Shown here in pieces: positions 10,784 through 19,144 of a stretch of DNA of 64,000 bases. The stretch comes from Pusillimonas sp. T7-7 (GTDB taxonomy: Bacteria > Pseudomonadota > Gammaproteobacteria > Burkholderiales > Burkholderiaceae_B), in assembly GCF_000209655.1 (NCBI RefSeq), contig NC_015458.1, forward strand, positions 1,674,001 to 1,738,000, written 5' to 3'. The translations under genes were made by a program, and so were the position numbers. The notes beneath the pieces were generated by a model that saw only the letters and a list, made by a program, of their open reading frames with translations, ran no database searches and had not been told where the DNA came from. Position 1 is the first letter of the stretch, and every line of letters starts with the position of its first letter.

Positions 10784-10812
10784 CCAACTGCTGAAACCAA
10801 AATATGTATAAT
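10784..10812 (+). promoter_or_regulatory. Candidate promoter of tRNA-Thr
   Basis: A perfect TATAAT lies at 10807-10812, followed by a GC-rich discriminator (AACGGGCT) typical of stringently controlled stable-RNA promoters. It is 78 bases upstream of the tRNA. The -35 region (CCAACT at 17-base spacing) is a poor match. A short inverted repeat (AAAGCGG/CCGCTTT, 10828-10845) lies in the leader and has no T run. Confidence 0.35.
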
Positions 10813-10889
10813 AACGGGCTTGGCACAAAGCGGCCTGCCCGCTTTGCTGCGATTAGGCATACAAGCCAGTACCAAGCAAATCACATAGT

Positions 10890-10965
10890 GCCGATGTAGC
10901 TCAGTTGGTAGAGCAGCTCATTCGTAATGAGAAGGTCGGGGGTTCGACTCCTCTCATCGGCACCA
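10890..10965 (+). tRNA. tRNA-Thr (anticodon CGT)
   Basis: The 76-base gene folds as a full cloverleaf. The acceptor arms GCCGATG and CATCGGC pair and the 3' CCA is encoded. The D arm is GCTC/GAGC, the anticodon loop TTCGTAA reads CGT (codon ACG), and the T arm contains GGTTCGACTCC. It closely resembles the E. coli thrW-type tRNA. tRNA genes are common integration sites, but no integrase or duplicated 3' end was seen in the window. Confidence 0.97.
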
Positions 10966-11020
10966 GACGAAACTGGTACATACCGAACAGTTCGTTAACG
11001 GTTTGTACCGGTAGCAAGCC

Positions 11021-11224
11021 TTATTCGCGTGACGCCCAATACCCTGCCGTTAAGGTGGCTGCGACATGGTCCAGCGACTTCTCCGGCACCCTGCCTTCCA
11101 AGCCCTGGCGTATCCCATCATAGAACAGGATCAGGCGAGCTATATACTCATTCTGGTGAAGCTCAACAGCCCCATGCTCGCGCAACCGATCAACGAGCTC
11201 GTCAATATTTTCCCGGCGACTCAT
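11021..11224 (-). CDS. Small hypothetical protein (67 aa)
   Basis: The product (MSRRENIDELVDRLREHG...) is a short, probably helical, soluble protein with no recognised domain. The start at 11224 is supported by an AGGAG six bases upstream. The open frame continues upstream to 11308 without an RBS. It lies just downstream of tRNA-Thr on the opposite strand. The preceding 240 bases (11225-11464) show nothing recognisable. Confidence 0.6.
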   Translation of the reverse strand: MSRRENIDELVDRLREHGAVELHQNEYIARLILFYDGIRQGLEGRVPEKSLDHVAATLTAGYWASRE

Positions 11225-11464
11225 AGCCGCTCCTGTTCCGAAAGAATACGCTAGAGTGTGCCTCGACTGCCTGCCTTCTGCCATCCGCCACCTAGCCAAT
11301 TGACCCAAAGAACTTATTTGTTTCTATTACATCGCCGCATCATGTCTCAATACGGAGTTATTAGAAAATTCGGCCAACAGTAGTACGAAGCCACTTCCGT
11401 TCAGCACCTGTTTCTGTGCCTTGAGCAAGGCCGTGCGGTCGCCATTTAGGCGCCTTCGACATGG

Positions 11465-11980
11465 TTACGAGCCGCTGCGTGCAGCTTTGAACTTCTTCTC
11501 CATTTCGCGTCTCACCTCCCGGCGGATTTCAGCAGCAGCAAATCGACGATGCTCATCTGCCGTATTGGGAGTCAGTACAGGAACCTTTGCTGGTTTACCG
11601 TCATCGTCGACAGCGATCATGGTGAAAAAACAGCTATTGACGTGGCGCACCACTTTGTCTCTGATGTCCTCGGCAATGACTTTGATGCCTATTTCCATTG
11701 AAGAATTGCCGGTATGGTTTACCGAGGCCAGAAAAGTCACCAGCTCACCCACTTTAATAGGCTGGCGGAACATCACCTGATCCACGCTCAAGGTCACCAC
11801 ATAACGGCCAGCATATCGACTGGCGCATGCATACGCGACTTGGTCCAAAAGCTTCAAGATGGCGCCACCGTGTACCTTTCCTGAAAAATTGGCGGTATCG
11901 GGGGTCATCAAGACAGTCATCGTCAATTGGTGTGCGGGCAGGTCCATGGATGTCGTTTCAACTGAGTATGAAGAAGGCAT
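11465..11980 (-). CDS. Acyl-CoA thioesterase, YciA-like hotdog fold
   Basis: The 171-residue product has the hotdog thioesterase signature: MTPDTANFSGKVHGGAILKLLDQVAYACASRYAG (G-x-V-x-G-G-x-I-L-x-x-x-D), then VTLSVDQVMFRQPIKVGELVTF and a basic C-terminal tail. It would release free acid from short or medium acyl-CoA in the cytoplasm. It begins 38 bases after the CaiB-family gene on the same strand and probably belongs to that operon, perhaps as a relief valve for trapped CoA. The start could also be the ATG at 11947. Confidence 0.9.
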   Translation of the reverse strand: MPSSYSVETTSMDLPAHQLTMTVLMTPDTANFSGKVHGGAILKLLDQVAYACASRYAGRYVVTLSVDQVMFRQPIKVGELVTFLASVNHTGNSSMEIGIKVIAEDIRDKVVRHVNSCFFTMIAVDDDGKPAKVPVLTPNTADEHRRFAAAEIRREVRREMEKKFKAARSGS

Positions 11981-12018
11981 CAGTGTACGCTTGGACGGAG
12001 ATAGTGGTCGACAGCCTG

Positions 12019-13227
12019 TTACGCCACCACTCCCTCGGCGACGAAACTATCGATATCAGCATCGGCATAGCCGGCCTCACGAAGCAGCTCACGGCTATGT
12101 TGCCCCAATGCGGGCGCTGGTTGACGTACTTGGGTCGGCGTCCGAGAGAAATGAATTGGGCACCCCAGAGCCTTGGTTGGACCTGCCTGCGTGTGGTCAA
12201 GGTCGACCACCATGCCGCGCGCCAGCGTCTGGGGGTGCGAGAGCGCCTGGCCTATGGTGTGTACGGGCCCAGCCGGCACACCCGCCGCGTCAAACGCCTC
12301 GATCCAGTAAGCAGTATCGTGCTCTCGCAAGACCGCATCCATCAGCACAACCAGAGCATCCAGGTTGGCCATCCGATTGCTATTGGTGGCAAAGCGGGCA
12401 TCCTTGAGCCATTCGCGATGGCCCATGACTTCGGCGATGCGTTCCCAGTTTGCTTGATTCGCCCCACCAATGTTGATCCAGCTGTCGCGCGTGCGAAAGG
12501 CTTGATAGGGAGCAGTCAGCAAATGGGCGGAGCCGGTGGGCCCCACAGACTCGCCGGTGGCAAAGTAGGAAGCCGCATGCCAGTAGGTTTGTTGAATCGC
12601 AGCCTCCATCAGCGAGGTCTCGACCACCTGACCCTGGCCAGTCTTGAGTTTATGGATATAGGCGGCCATGATGCCCGCCGCCGCGAGGATTCCGGCATTA
12701 ATGTCGGCGATCGAGTTACCCGTCTTCATCGGTGGGCGTCCCGGTTCGCCGGTAATCGACATCAGGCCAGAGAAACCCTGGGCGATGAGATCGAAACCAG
12801 CTTTGTCGCCGTAGGGTCCATCGCGCCCATAGCCAGACACCGCGCAATAGATCAGGCCCGGATTGACCTTGGATAAGACATCGTAGCCCAGACCGAGCTT
12901 TTCCAGCGTGCCGCGCCTATAGTTCTCGGTCAGCACGTCGGCATCGCGGACCATGCGCAGCAGAATGTCCCGACCCTTGGGCAGCTTGAGGTTCAGCGCC
13001 ATACCCCGCTTGTTGCGGTTCAAAATCATGAAGGGCGCCGACACCCCATTCACCCGAGGTTCGCTATAACCACGTGAATCATCGCCACCTGGCAGCTTTT
13101 CGACCTTGACAACATCGGCCCCCATGTCAGCCAGCATCATTCCGCACGTGGGCCCGGCCATAATCTGGGCCAACTCCAGTACCCGCACGCCAGCCAGCGG
13201 TCCACTGTGAACCCGTGTATCAGACAT
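12019..13227 (-). CDS. CaiB/BaiF-family (class III) CoA-transferase
   Basis: The 402-residue product moves CoA between carboxylic acids. Family blocks are LAGVRVLELAQIMAGPTCGMMLADMGADVVKVEK at the N terminus, LNRNKRGMALNLK, and GYGRDGPYGDKAGFDLIAQG, where the Asp of GFDLIAQ aligns with the catalytic Asp of formyl-CoA transferase. A strong RBS (GAGGAGG) precedes ATG 13227. In this operon it probably activates the TRAP-imported acid or one of its products. The exact substrate cannot be read from sequence. Confidence 0.93.
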   Translation of the reverse strand: MSDTRVHSGPLAGVRVLELAQIMAGPTCGMMLADMGADVVKVEKLPGGDDSRGYSEPRVNGVSAPFMILNRNKRGMALNLKLPKGRDILLRMVRDADVLTENYRRGTLEKLGLGYDVLSKVNPGLIYCAVSGYGRDGPYGDKAGFDLIAQGFSGLMSITGEPGRPPMKTGNSIADINAGILAAAGIMAAYIHKLKTGQGQVVETSLMEAAIQQTYWHAASYFATGESVGPTGSAHLLTAPYQAFRTRDSWINIGGANQANWERIAEVMGHREWLKDARFATNSNRMANLDALVVLMDAVLREHDTAYWIEAFDAAGVPAGPVHTIGQALSHPQTLARGMVVDLDHTQAGPTKALGCPIHFSRTPTQVRQPAPALGQHSRELLREAGYADADIDSFVAEGVVA

Positions 13228-13243
13228 TACGCCTCCTCACAAT

Positions 13244-14023
13244 TTATTGCCCGCGAAATGCAGGTGTTTGCTTGGCGAGGAACGCGGCATAACCAATGCG
13301 AAAGTCCTCGGTATCGAAACAATCAAAGCACTCGTCGTACTCGGCCTCGGAGATCGGCGTGCTATCGCTCAGGCGACGAGCGAATTTCTTGTGCCAGCGC
13401 GCCACCAGCGGCGCCCCTTCCGCAATGCGCCTCGCCGCTGCCTGCGCCTGTTCGGCAACCTGAGAGTCGGGGACGATACGCGTGACCAGCCCTTTTTCCT
13501 TAGCTTCCGCTGCTCCGAAAACCCTGCCCTCGAGCAGTATCTCTAGTGCAATCACCGGACCTGTCAGCCGCACGATGGACTCCAGCTCTGGGTAGGCCAT
13601 TACCAACCCAAGGTTCTTGATCGGCGCGCCGAATCGGCTGGACTCCCCACAAATGCGTATATCACAAAGGGCGGCGATCTCCAGCCCTCCGCCCACGCAG
13701 ATCCCATGGATCTGCGCCACCAAGGGATGCTTGCATTGAGTCAAAGCTCGTACAGCACTGTGCATGACATGCCCATATTCAATGGCCTGCGCCTTGTTGG
13801 AGCGCTCTGTCTCGAACTCGGCAATGTCATTGCCCGGGGAAAATGATTTTTCACCTGCGCCCCGCATGATGATGCAGCGCACCGCATCATCAGCGGACAG
13901 CTGCTCTATCACCTCGCCCAGTCGGCGCCACATGGGACGCGTCATGGCATTGAGCTTATCGGGACGGTTCAGCACAACAGTGACGATCGGGCCATCGTGC
14001 TGCACCAGTATCAGATCTGACAT
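13244..14023 (-). CDS. Crotonase-family enzyme lacking one canonical glutamate
   Basis: The 259-residue product belongs to the enoyl-CoA hydratase/isomerase family. It has the oxyanion-hole segment RGAGEKSFSPGNDIAEF near residue 54 and IHGICVGGGLEIAALCDIRI near residue 106. The first catalytic glutamate of classical hydratases is present (Glu115 in GGGLEI). The second, normally in FGxPE, is replaced by isoleucine (Ile135 in FGAPI). Classical syn-hydration is therefore doubtful, and another crotonase reaction (isomerisation, hydrolysis, C-C cleavage or decarboxylation) is possible. RBS AGGAG precedes the start, and the CoA-transferase gene follows 16 bases downstream. Confidence 0.9.
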   Translation of the reverse strand: MSDLILVQHDGPIVTVVLNRPDKLNAMTRPMWRRLGEVIEQLSADDAVRCIIMRGAGEKSFSPGNDIAEFETERSNKAQAIEYGHVMHSAVRALTQCKHPLVAQIHGICVGGGLEIAALCDIRICGESSRFGAPIKNLGLVMAYPELESIVRLTGPVIALEILLEGRVFGAAEAKEKGLVTRIVPDSQVAEQAQAAARRIAEGAPLVARWHKKFARRLSDSTPISEAEYDECFDCFDTEDFRIGYAAFLAKQTPAFRGQ

Positions 14024-14044
14024 ATGTGCTCCTGTACGATCGCA

Positions 14045-15328
14045 TCAACGATAAAAGATATCAACCAAGGCCAATCCGGTTACCGGAACATACGTCACCA
14101 GCAGCAGCACGGAGACGAGTACACTGATAAACCAGAGATTTACGCGGGTGACTTCCCACACCGAGGACTTGGCGATCGAGCACGCCACCATTAATACGCT
14201 GGCAACCGGCGGAGTCTGCTGGCCAATGCCAAGGTTGATCGTCACCACGAGTCCAAAATGGATGGGATCTATACCCACCAGGTGAACCAAGGGCATCACC
14301 ACAGGAATCACCAGAATAATGGCCGCCGCCGAATGCAGGAACATGCCCAGAAACAAGAACAGCACATTGAGCAGCGCCAGCACCACCCATTTGTTGGACG
14401 TGAAATCGCTGACCGCCTGAGCCAGCGCCTGCGGAGCCTGGACCTCGGACAGATAGGTGCCCAGTAAGGCGCTGGTGGCGACCAGCAACATGACGATGGC
14501 GGTTTGTATACCCCCTTCGAGTATGGCCTTCTTTAGCTCCTTGAGGTTGAGCTCACGATAAATGAACAACCCTACAACGAGGGCCGCCACCACCGCCAGC
14601 GCCGCACCCTCAGTGGCGGTAACCACGCCGCCAAAGATGCCGCCCAGAATGATGATGGGCAGCAGAAAGGCCCACAGCGCCTGACGCGCAGTGTGCGCCA
14701 CGCGACGTATCGAGAACGCCTCGTCGCGCGGCAGATTGTAGCGACGGGCAAGGAATGATGCGACGCCCATCAGTCCTGCGCCTCCCAATATCCCCGGCAC
14801 AATGCCGGCCACGAACATCTGCACCACTGAAGTTTCAGCCATCACCGCATACAGAATCATGGGGATGGAAGGCGGAATGATAATAGCCAGGGTCGACGCC
14901 GAAGACATGACGGCCGCCGCCATCGGCGCCGGGTAGCCTTTCTCTTTCATCCCGGGGATGAGGATAGACCCCAGGGCTGCCACATCGGCCACTGCCGAAC
15001 CAGATATCTCGGCAAAGAACAATGATGAACCGATGGACACATGCGCCAATCCGCCCCGTATCCAGCCAAAAAGCGAAGACGCGAACGCAATGAGTCTGTG
15101 CGAAATTCCCGAAGCGTTCATGATGGCGCCGGCCAGAATGAACAGCGGGATCGCGAGCAGCGGGAAATTGGTCGCGCCATTGAAGGTAACCAGCGCCACA
15201 TTGGGCAGGATATCCGTACCCTGGCTGGCCACCATGGCAATGACCGCGACAATGCCCAAGGACACAGCAATCGGTACGTTGATAAGAACCAGCAGCAGTA
15301 CGGCGCCAAACAGGCCTAGCATGATCAT
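14045..15328 (-). CDS. dctM: TRAP transporter large permease DctM
   Basis: The 427-residue, roughly 12-helix inner-membrane protein is the channel-forming subunit of a sodium-driven TRAP uptake system. Typical blocks include GGLAHVSIGSSLFFAEISGSAVADVAALGSILIPGM near residue 95, IIIPPSIPMILYAVMAETSV near residue 150, and the late HFGLVVTINLGIGQQTPPVASVLMVAC. A GGAGGA RBS precedes ATG 15328. It is separated from dctQ by 14 bases and from the crotonase gene by 21. Confidence 0.96.
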   Translation of the reverse strand: MIMLGLFGAVLLLVLINVPIAVSLGIVAVIAMVASQGTDILPNVALVTFNGATNFPLLAIPLFILAGAIMNASGISHRLIAFASSLFGWIRGGLAHVSIGSSLFFAEISGSAVADVAALGSILIPGMKEKGYPAPMAAAVMSSASTLAIIIPPSIPMILYAVMAETSVVQMFVAGIVPGILGGAGLMGVASFLARRYNLPRDEAFSIRRVAHTARQALWAFLLPIIILGGIFGGVVTATEGAALAVVAALVVGLFIYRELNLKELKKAILEGGIQTAIVMLLVATSALLGTYLSEVQAPQALAQAVSDFTSNKWVVLALLNVLFLFLGMFLHSAAAIILVIPVVMPLVHLVGIDPIHFGLVVTINLGIGQQTPPVASVLMVACSIAKSSVWEVTRVNLWFISVLVSVLLLVTYVPVTGLALVDIFYR

Positions 15329-15342
15329 GAGGGTTCCTCCGG

Positions 15343-15885
15343 TCAGATCAGGCCATCGGACAAAGCCGACGCCGTATTTGCATCATCGGGGGTCCGGATC
15401 AGATCGATAAGGTGCATCACCTCGGCGATCAGAATCAGCACCGCCGAAATAGGAATGGCCGACAACACGAAATTGACAGGCATCCACGGCAGACTCACCA
15501 AGGTATCCCCCGCAAGGATGGGCATGATTTCCAGGCCCATCCACCCCAGCAGGACAAAGAACGCAATGACGAGCAACTGTGCAACGATATTGAAGCAGCG
15601 TCGGCCGCGGGGACCCAGGGACTCCACCACTTCGGGGCAGCCGATGTGGGCGCGGCGCACGGATGCAAGGGCCGACCCATAGAAAGTCAGCCACGCCAGC
15701 AGCAGGGATGCTGTTTCGTCATACCAGACGAGTGAGTTTCCGAACCATCGAAAGACGACTCCTATCGTCACCTCAATGGCCAGTATGATCATCAATGCGC
15801 CCACTACCCACTCCAGCGCCTTACCGTAACCATCACGAAAGCGATGCATGGGATTGCTGTGTCGTACAGGTGTGGCTGCGTCCAT
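15343..15885 (-). CDS. dctQ: TRAP transporter small permease DctQ
   Basis: The 180-residue protein has the four-helix DctQ pattern, with helices starting near residues 23, 60, 100 and 140, and the family's WYDETASLLLAWLTFYGSALASVRRAHIGCPEV block. It forms the small membrane subunit with the adjacent DctM. A GAGG RBS lies upstream of ATG 15885. Confidence 0.94.
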   Translation of the reverse strand: MDAATPVRHSNPMHRFRDGYGKALEWVVGALMIILAIEVTIGVVFRWFGNSLVWYDETASLLLAWLTFYGSALASVRRAHIGCPEVVESLGPRGRRCFNIVAQLLVIAFFVLLGWMGLEIMPILAGDTLVSLPWMPVNFVLSAIPISAVLILIAEVMHLIDLIRTPDDANTASALSDGLI

Positions 15886-15902
15886 AAGGATTACCTCGCC
15901 TA

Positions 15903-16928
15903 TTATTTGCCAAGTTCAATTGCACGCGCGATAAGTTCCTGAGCGCCGTCGACCTCGTTACCAAACTCCTCATAGATGGGCTTACTGGCCGCAACGAAGG
16001 CGTCCTTGTCGACCTCGTTGACCTGCATACCAGCATCCTTGAGCTTGCCCAACAATTCTTCATCGGCCTTGGCGGCCTGTTCGTAAACGTAGGCCTGGTT
16101 CTCGCGCGCTGTATCCTCAAGGATCTTGCGTACGTCCGCTGGCAGCTTGGCATAACGCTTGGTGCCTACGGTCAGATACGCTGGCGTGTAGACGTGGGCG
16201 GAGAGCGACAAATATTTTTGTACCTCCTGCAGCTTGGCCGAATAGATCTGGGTCAACGGATTCTCTTGGCCATCCATGACGCCTGTCTGCAGCGCACTGA
16301 ACAGCTCTGAAAAACTCATGGGACTGGGGTTGGCACCATACTCCTGGAACATCTTGACACGCCACTTGCCCTTGGGCGTACGCAACTTGATGCCATGCAA
16401 ATCCTCAGGCTTGGCGATGGGGTGCTTATTGTTGGTGATATGGCGATATCCGTTTTCCCAGACTGCCAGTATCGTCAAGCCTTTCTTTTCAGCTGCCGGT
16501 GCAAGCTTGGGCCAGAAAATCTCCTTCTCGATGCGCTTCATGTGCTCGCGATCCTTGACGATATAGGGCATCTCGAAAAGACCGAACAAATCGATCTCAG
16601 AGGACATCACGGTCGAGGGCAGCACCATGTCTATGGTGCCGAGCTTGAGCTTTTGCAGCATTTCCTTGTCCCCGCCCAACTGGCTGGAGCCAAACACCAC
16701 CACTTTGTACTGATCGCCCAATTTGGCGTTGGCGCGTTTGGCGAACTCGTCGGCGCTCATCTGAAACAGTGAACCCGGGTTACCGACGTGGCCAAGTTTC
16801 AGTTCGACCTGTGCCAGGGATATCCCTGGCGTGCCCAAGGCTGCCGCCGCGCCAAGCGCGGTAAGCAAAACCAACATACGCCGGCGCAAGGTACTGGACT
16901 GAGGGATTGAAGCTGTATATGTCATCAT
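15903..16928 (-). CDS. dctP: TRAP transporter substrate-binding protein DctP
   Basis: The 341-residue periplasmic receptor has an N-terminal export signal (basic LRRRM, then MLVLLTALGAAAALG, cleavage near ISLAQ). Mature blocks are VELKLGHVGNPGS, KLRTPKGKWRV with the conserved arginine that binds the ligand carboxylate, and PMSFSELFSALQTGVMDGQENPL. These mark a DctP-type receptor for an organic acid. The start is one of two adjacent ATGs (16928 or 16925), both behind AGGAGA. The longer open frame lacks a signal and is rejected. The ligand cannot be assigned. Confidence 0.94.
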   Translation of the reverse strand: MMTYTASIPQSSTLRRRMLVLLTALGAAAALGTPGISLAQVELKLGHVGNPGSLFQMSADEFAKRANAKLGDQYKVVVFGSSQLGGDKEMLQKLKLGTIDMVLPSTVMSSEIDLFGLFEMPYIVKDREHMKRIEKEIFWPKLAPAAEKKGLTILAVWENGYRHITNNKHPIAKPEDLHGIKLRTPKGKWRVKMFQEYGANPSPMSFSELFSALQTGVMDGQENPLTQIYSAKLQEVQKYLSLSAHVYTPAYLTVGTKRYAKLPADVRKILEDTARENQAYVYEQAAKADEELLGKLKDAGMQVNEVDKDAFVAASKPIYEEFGNEVDGAQELIARAIELGK

Positions 16929-16993
16929 TGTCTCCTGTGGTCCGGTTGTGAATTGCGCCGCGCACCCGGACTGTGCACGACTCTGAATCGAGC

Positions 16994-18199
16994 CTACTGC
17001 ATATCTGTGGATCGAACCTCTGCCTTTTGCGTCAGATACTCCATGGCGGCCTGTACGCCGCCCTTCTGGTGCGGCACACCGGCCAGCGCCAAGCCCATCT
17101 CGATGCCGGCGAGCGTCCCGCACAGCGACAGATCGTTGATGTCGCCCAGGTGCCCAATTCGAAAAACCTTGTCCTTGAGTTTTGTAAGGCCCTGACCCAG
17201 CGACATATTGAAATGATCCAGGACGATCCTGCGAAACGCATCGGCGCTGTGGTTTTCAGGCATGATCACTGCTGTCAGCGCCGGGCTATATTCGCCCGGG
17301 TCGGAGCAGAGGATTTCTAGCCCCCAGGCACGCACCGCCCGGCGGGTCGCCTCGGCGTGACGCTGGTGCCGGGCAAATACCGTGTCCAGCCCCTCGTGAA
17401 ACAGCATCTCCAGGGCCTCGTGCAAGCCATAGAGCAAATTGGTGGCTGGCGTATACGGGAAATAACCAGTGGCGTTGCTGGCAATCATGGCACGCCAATC
17501 CCAATACGAACGCCTCAGGGTAGCGTGGTCACCGGCCGCCAAAGCCTTGGCGCTGATCGCATTGAAGGACAAGCCTGGAGGCAGCATCAGGCCTTTCTGT
17601 GAGCCCGCCACCGTCACATCCACGCCCCATTCATCGTGGCGGTAATCGACCGAACCCAATGATGAAATGGTGTCCACCATCAGCAAAGCCGGATGTTTCA
17701 CTTGGTCGATCGCCGTGCGCACGCCCTTGACGTCGGAGGTAACCCCGGTGGCCGTTTCGTTGTGCACGATGCACACTGCTTTGATTTCATTATTCGGATC
17801 GGATTTCAGGCGAGCCTCAATCGCCAAAGGGTCAACGCCACGCCGCCAGTCGCCAGGCAGAAACTCAACGCGCAGGCCTAACTCCGTGGCCATTTTCTTC
17901 CACAAGGTGGCGAAATGCCCGGTCTCGGCCATGAGGACCAAATCGCCAGCCGATAGAGTGTTGACCAGGGCCGCCTCCCAGGCGCCGGTACCCGACGCCG
18001 GATAGATAACAACGTGACTGTCGGTCTTGAATACCTTTTGCATGCCGGCGAGCACCGACTTTCCCAGCTCCCCAAACTCGGGGCCGCGATGGTCGATCGT
18101 GGCGTTATCTATGGCACGCAGCACGCGATCAGGCACATTGGTGGGGCCCGGTATTTGAAGGAAATGGCGACCGGAAGGGTGCGAGCTGAGTCGAAGCAT
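16994..18199 (-). CDS. Class V aminotransferase, serine-glyoxylate type
   Basis: The 401-residue PLP enzyme resembles serine-glyoxylate and alanine-glyoxylate aminotransferases. It has FLQIPGPTNVPDRVLRAI at the N terminus, the dinucleotide-like PASGTGAWEAALVNTL, the PLP-contacting MVDTISSLGSVDY, and GSQKGLMLPPG with the Schiff-base lysine near residue 200. It probably transaminates glyoxylate (or a related 2-oxo acid) with an amino donor. As first gene of the leftward operon it faces the GntR gene, and one putative operator lies 20 bases before its start. Confidence 0.92.
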   Translation of the reverse strand: MLRLSSHPSGRHFLQIPGPTNVPDRVLRAIDNATIDHRGPEFGELGKSVLAGMQKVFKTDSHVVIYPASGTGAWEAALVNTLSAGDLVLMAETGHFATLWKKMATELGLRVEFLPGDWRRGVDPLAIEARLKSDPNNEIKAVCIVHNETATGVTSDVKGVRTAIDQVKHPALLMVDTISSLGSVDYRHDEWGVDVTVAGSQKGLMLPPGLSFNAISAKALAAGDHATLRRSYWDWRAMIASNATGYFPYTPATNLLYGLHEALEMLFHEGLDTVFARHQRHAEATRRAVRAWGLEILCSDPGEYSPALTAVIMPENHSADAFRRIVLDHFNMSLGQGLTKLKDKVFRIGHLGDINDLSLCGTLAGIEMGLALAGVPHQKGGVQAAMEYLTQKAEVRSTDMQ

Positions 18200-18218
18200 A
18201 ACTAAATCCCATCAACAA

Positions 18219-18232
18219 TTGGTATACAAAAT
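18219..18232 (+). promoter_or_regulatory. Putative GntR operator, copy 1
   Basis: The 14-mer TTGGTATACAAAAT, with the palindromic core GTATAC, lies 20 bases upstream of the aminotransferase start. It recurs exactly at 18381-18394. AT-rich palindromes with a GTATAC-like centre are typical of FadR/FCD-group GntR operators. It would control the leftward operon. Confidence 0.6.
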
Positions 18233-18363
18233 ACAATTAATGAATAGTACGCCTCCTTTTCAACTCCGACAAGAATAGTTTTCCTCCATGGCTTCCAATG
18301 ATGATAATGGCAGGATTATTTGAAACTTGAGTTTTTTATTTATGCCTCTGTCTGCCTGGTCGT

Positions 18364-18369
18364 TATAAT
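18364..18369 (+). promoter_or_regulatory. Candidate -10 box of the gntR promoter
   Basis: A perfect TATAAT lies 32 bases upstream of the gntR ATG. The downstream operator copy (18381-18394) would then cover the start of transcription, as expected for autorepression. No good -35 box was found at the right spacing. Confidence 0.35.
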
Positions 18370-18380
18370 ATAGGACCTTG

Positions 18381-18394
18381 TTGGTATACAAAAT
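18381..18394 (+). promoter_or_regulatory. Putative GntR operator, copy 2
   Basis: An exact second copy of TTGGTATACAAAAT lies 162 bases from the first, in the same orientation, and ends 6 bases before the gntR start. Its position between the candidate -10 box and the ATG suggests autoregulation. Confidence 0.6.
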
Positions 18395-18400
18395 TTGACT

Positions 18401-19138
18401 ATGACCAGTATTCCCGTCCCTACCCTCGCCGACGACACAGTCGACCGGCGCACTCTTCCGGCCGCCGCCGCCGAACGGCTGCGCGAACTCATCATCGAGG
18501 GCGAGCTATCGGCGGGCATTCGGCTCAACGAGCGCGCCTTGTGCGAGCGCCTCGGTGTCTCTCGCACACCTTTGCGCGAGGCGTTCCGTCTGCTGGCTTC
18601 CGAGGGTTTGGTCGAAATTCAACCCAACCGCGGAGCAAGGGTCACAGTCCTGTCCGAGAACGATATCCGGGAAAGCTTCACGGTGTTGGGCGGGCTGGAG
18701 GCGCTCTCGGGCGAATTGGCCTGTCAACATGCCACAGACAAAGAGATCGCCGAAATCCGGGCACTGACCTTCGAAATGCAAGCCTGTCATGCCAGGCAGG
18801 ATCTACCCTCGTACTATCGGCTCAACCGTGAGATTCACAGCTGCTTCAACCAGGCGGCCCACAATCACCTGCTTGCGCAGGTTTACTCCACCCTGAACCA
18901 GCGCGTCCAGAACCTGCGGTTTCGTTCTAACTTGAATCCCGACAAATGGAACAGAGCCATGGGCGAGCACATCGCCATGGTCGATGCGCTTGCCCGACGT
19001 GACGGGGTCGAGCTTGGCCGTTTAATGCGCGAGCATCTACAACGCAAATGCGAGGCGGTGATCGAGGGCCTTGGCAAGGAACACCACTCAACCGGGAATC
19101 CTCCCGTGATCCCATTTTCCCTCACTAAAGGCGGCTAA
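18401..19138 (+). CDS. GntR-family regulator, FadR/FCD subfamily
   Basis: The product (about 245 residues) has an N-terminal winged helix (LRELIIEGELSAGIRLNERALCERLGVSRTPLREAFRLLASEGLV, about residues 27-75) and a C-terminal all-helical FCD domain. The histidines expected for metal and ligand binding are visible in REIHSCFNQA, MGEHIAMV and MREHLQRK. ATG 18401 is preferred to an upstream in-frame TTG at 18395. It probably senses the substrate of the adjacent operons and represses both through the two operators. The next gene starts 6 bases downstream. Confidence 0.93.
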   Translation: MTSIPVPTLADDTVDRRTLPAAAAERLRELIIEGELSAGIRLNERALCERLGVSRTPLREAFRLLASEGLVEIQPNRGARVTVLSENDIRESFTVLGGLEALSGELACQHATDKEIAEIRALTFEMQACHARQDLPSYYRLNREIHSCFNQAAHNHLLAQVYSTLNQRVQNLRFRSNLNPDKWNRAMGEHIAMVDALARRDGVELGRLMREHLQRKCEAVIEGLGKEHHSTGNPPVIPFSLTKGG

Positions 19139-19144
19139 CTTCCC

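Noticed and set aside
10828..10845. Hairpin AAAGCGG/CCGCTTT as a terminator
   Set aside because: No T run follows, and it lies between a good TATAAT and the tRNA, so it would terminate the tRNA leader.
10890..11224. tRNA-Thr as an integration site with an att repeat
   Set aside because: No integrase gene and no second copy of the tRNA 3' end was noticed in the window.
11827..12876. Rightward ORF of 349 codons
   Set aside because: It is antisense to the CaiB-family gene and part of the thioesterase gene and has no recognisable domain.
11465..15328. Itaconate or mesaconate degradation module
   Set aside because: A CoA-transferase and a crotonase are present, but no citramalyl-CoA lyase or MaoC-type hydratase is seen, and the crotonase lacks a hydratase glutamate.
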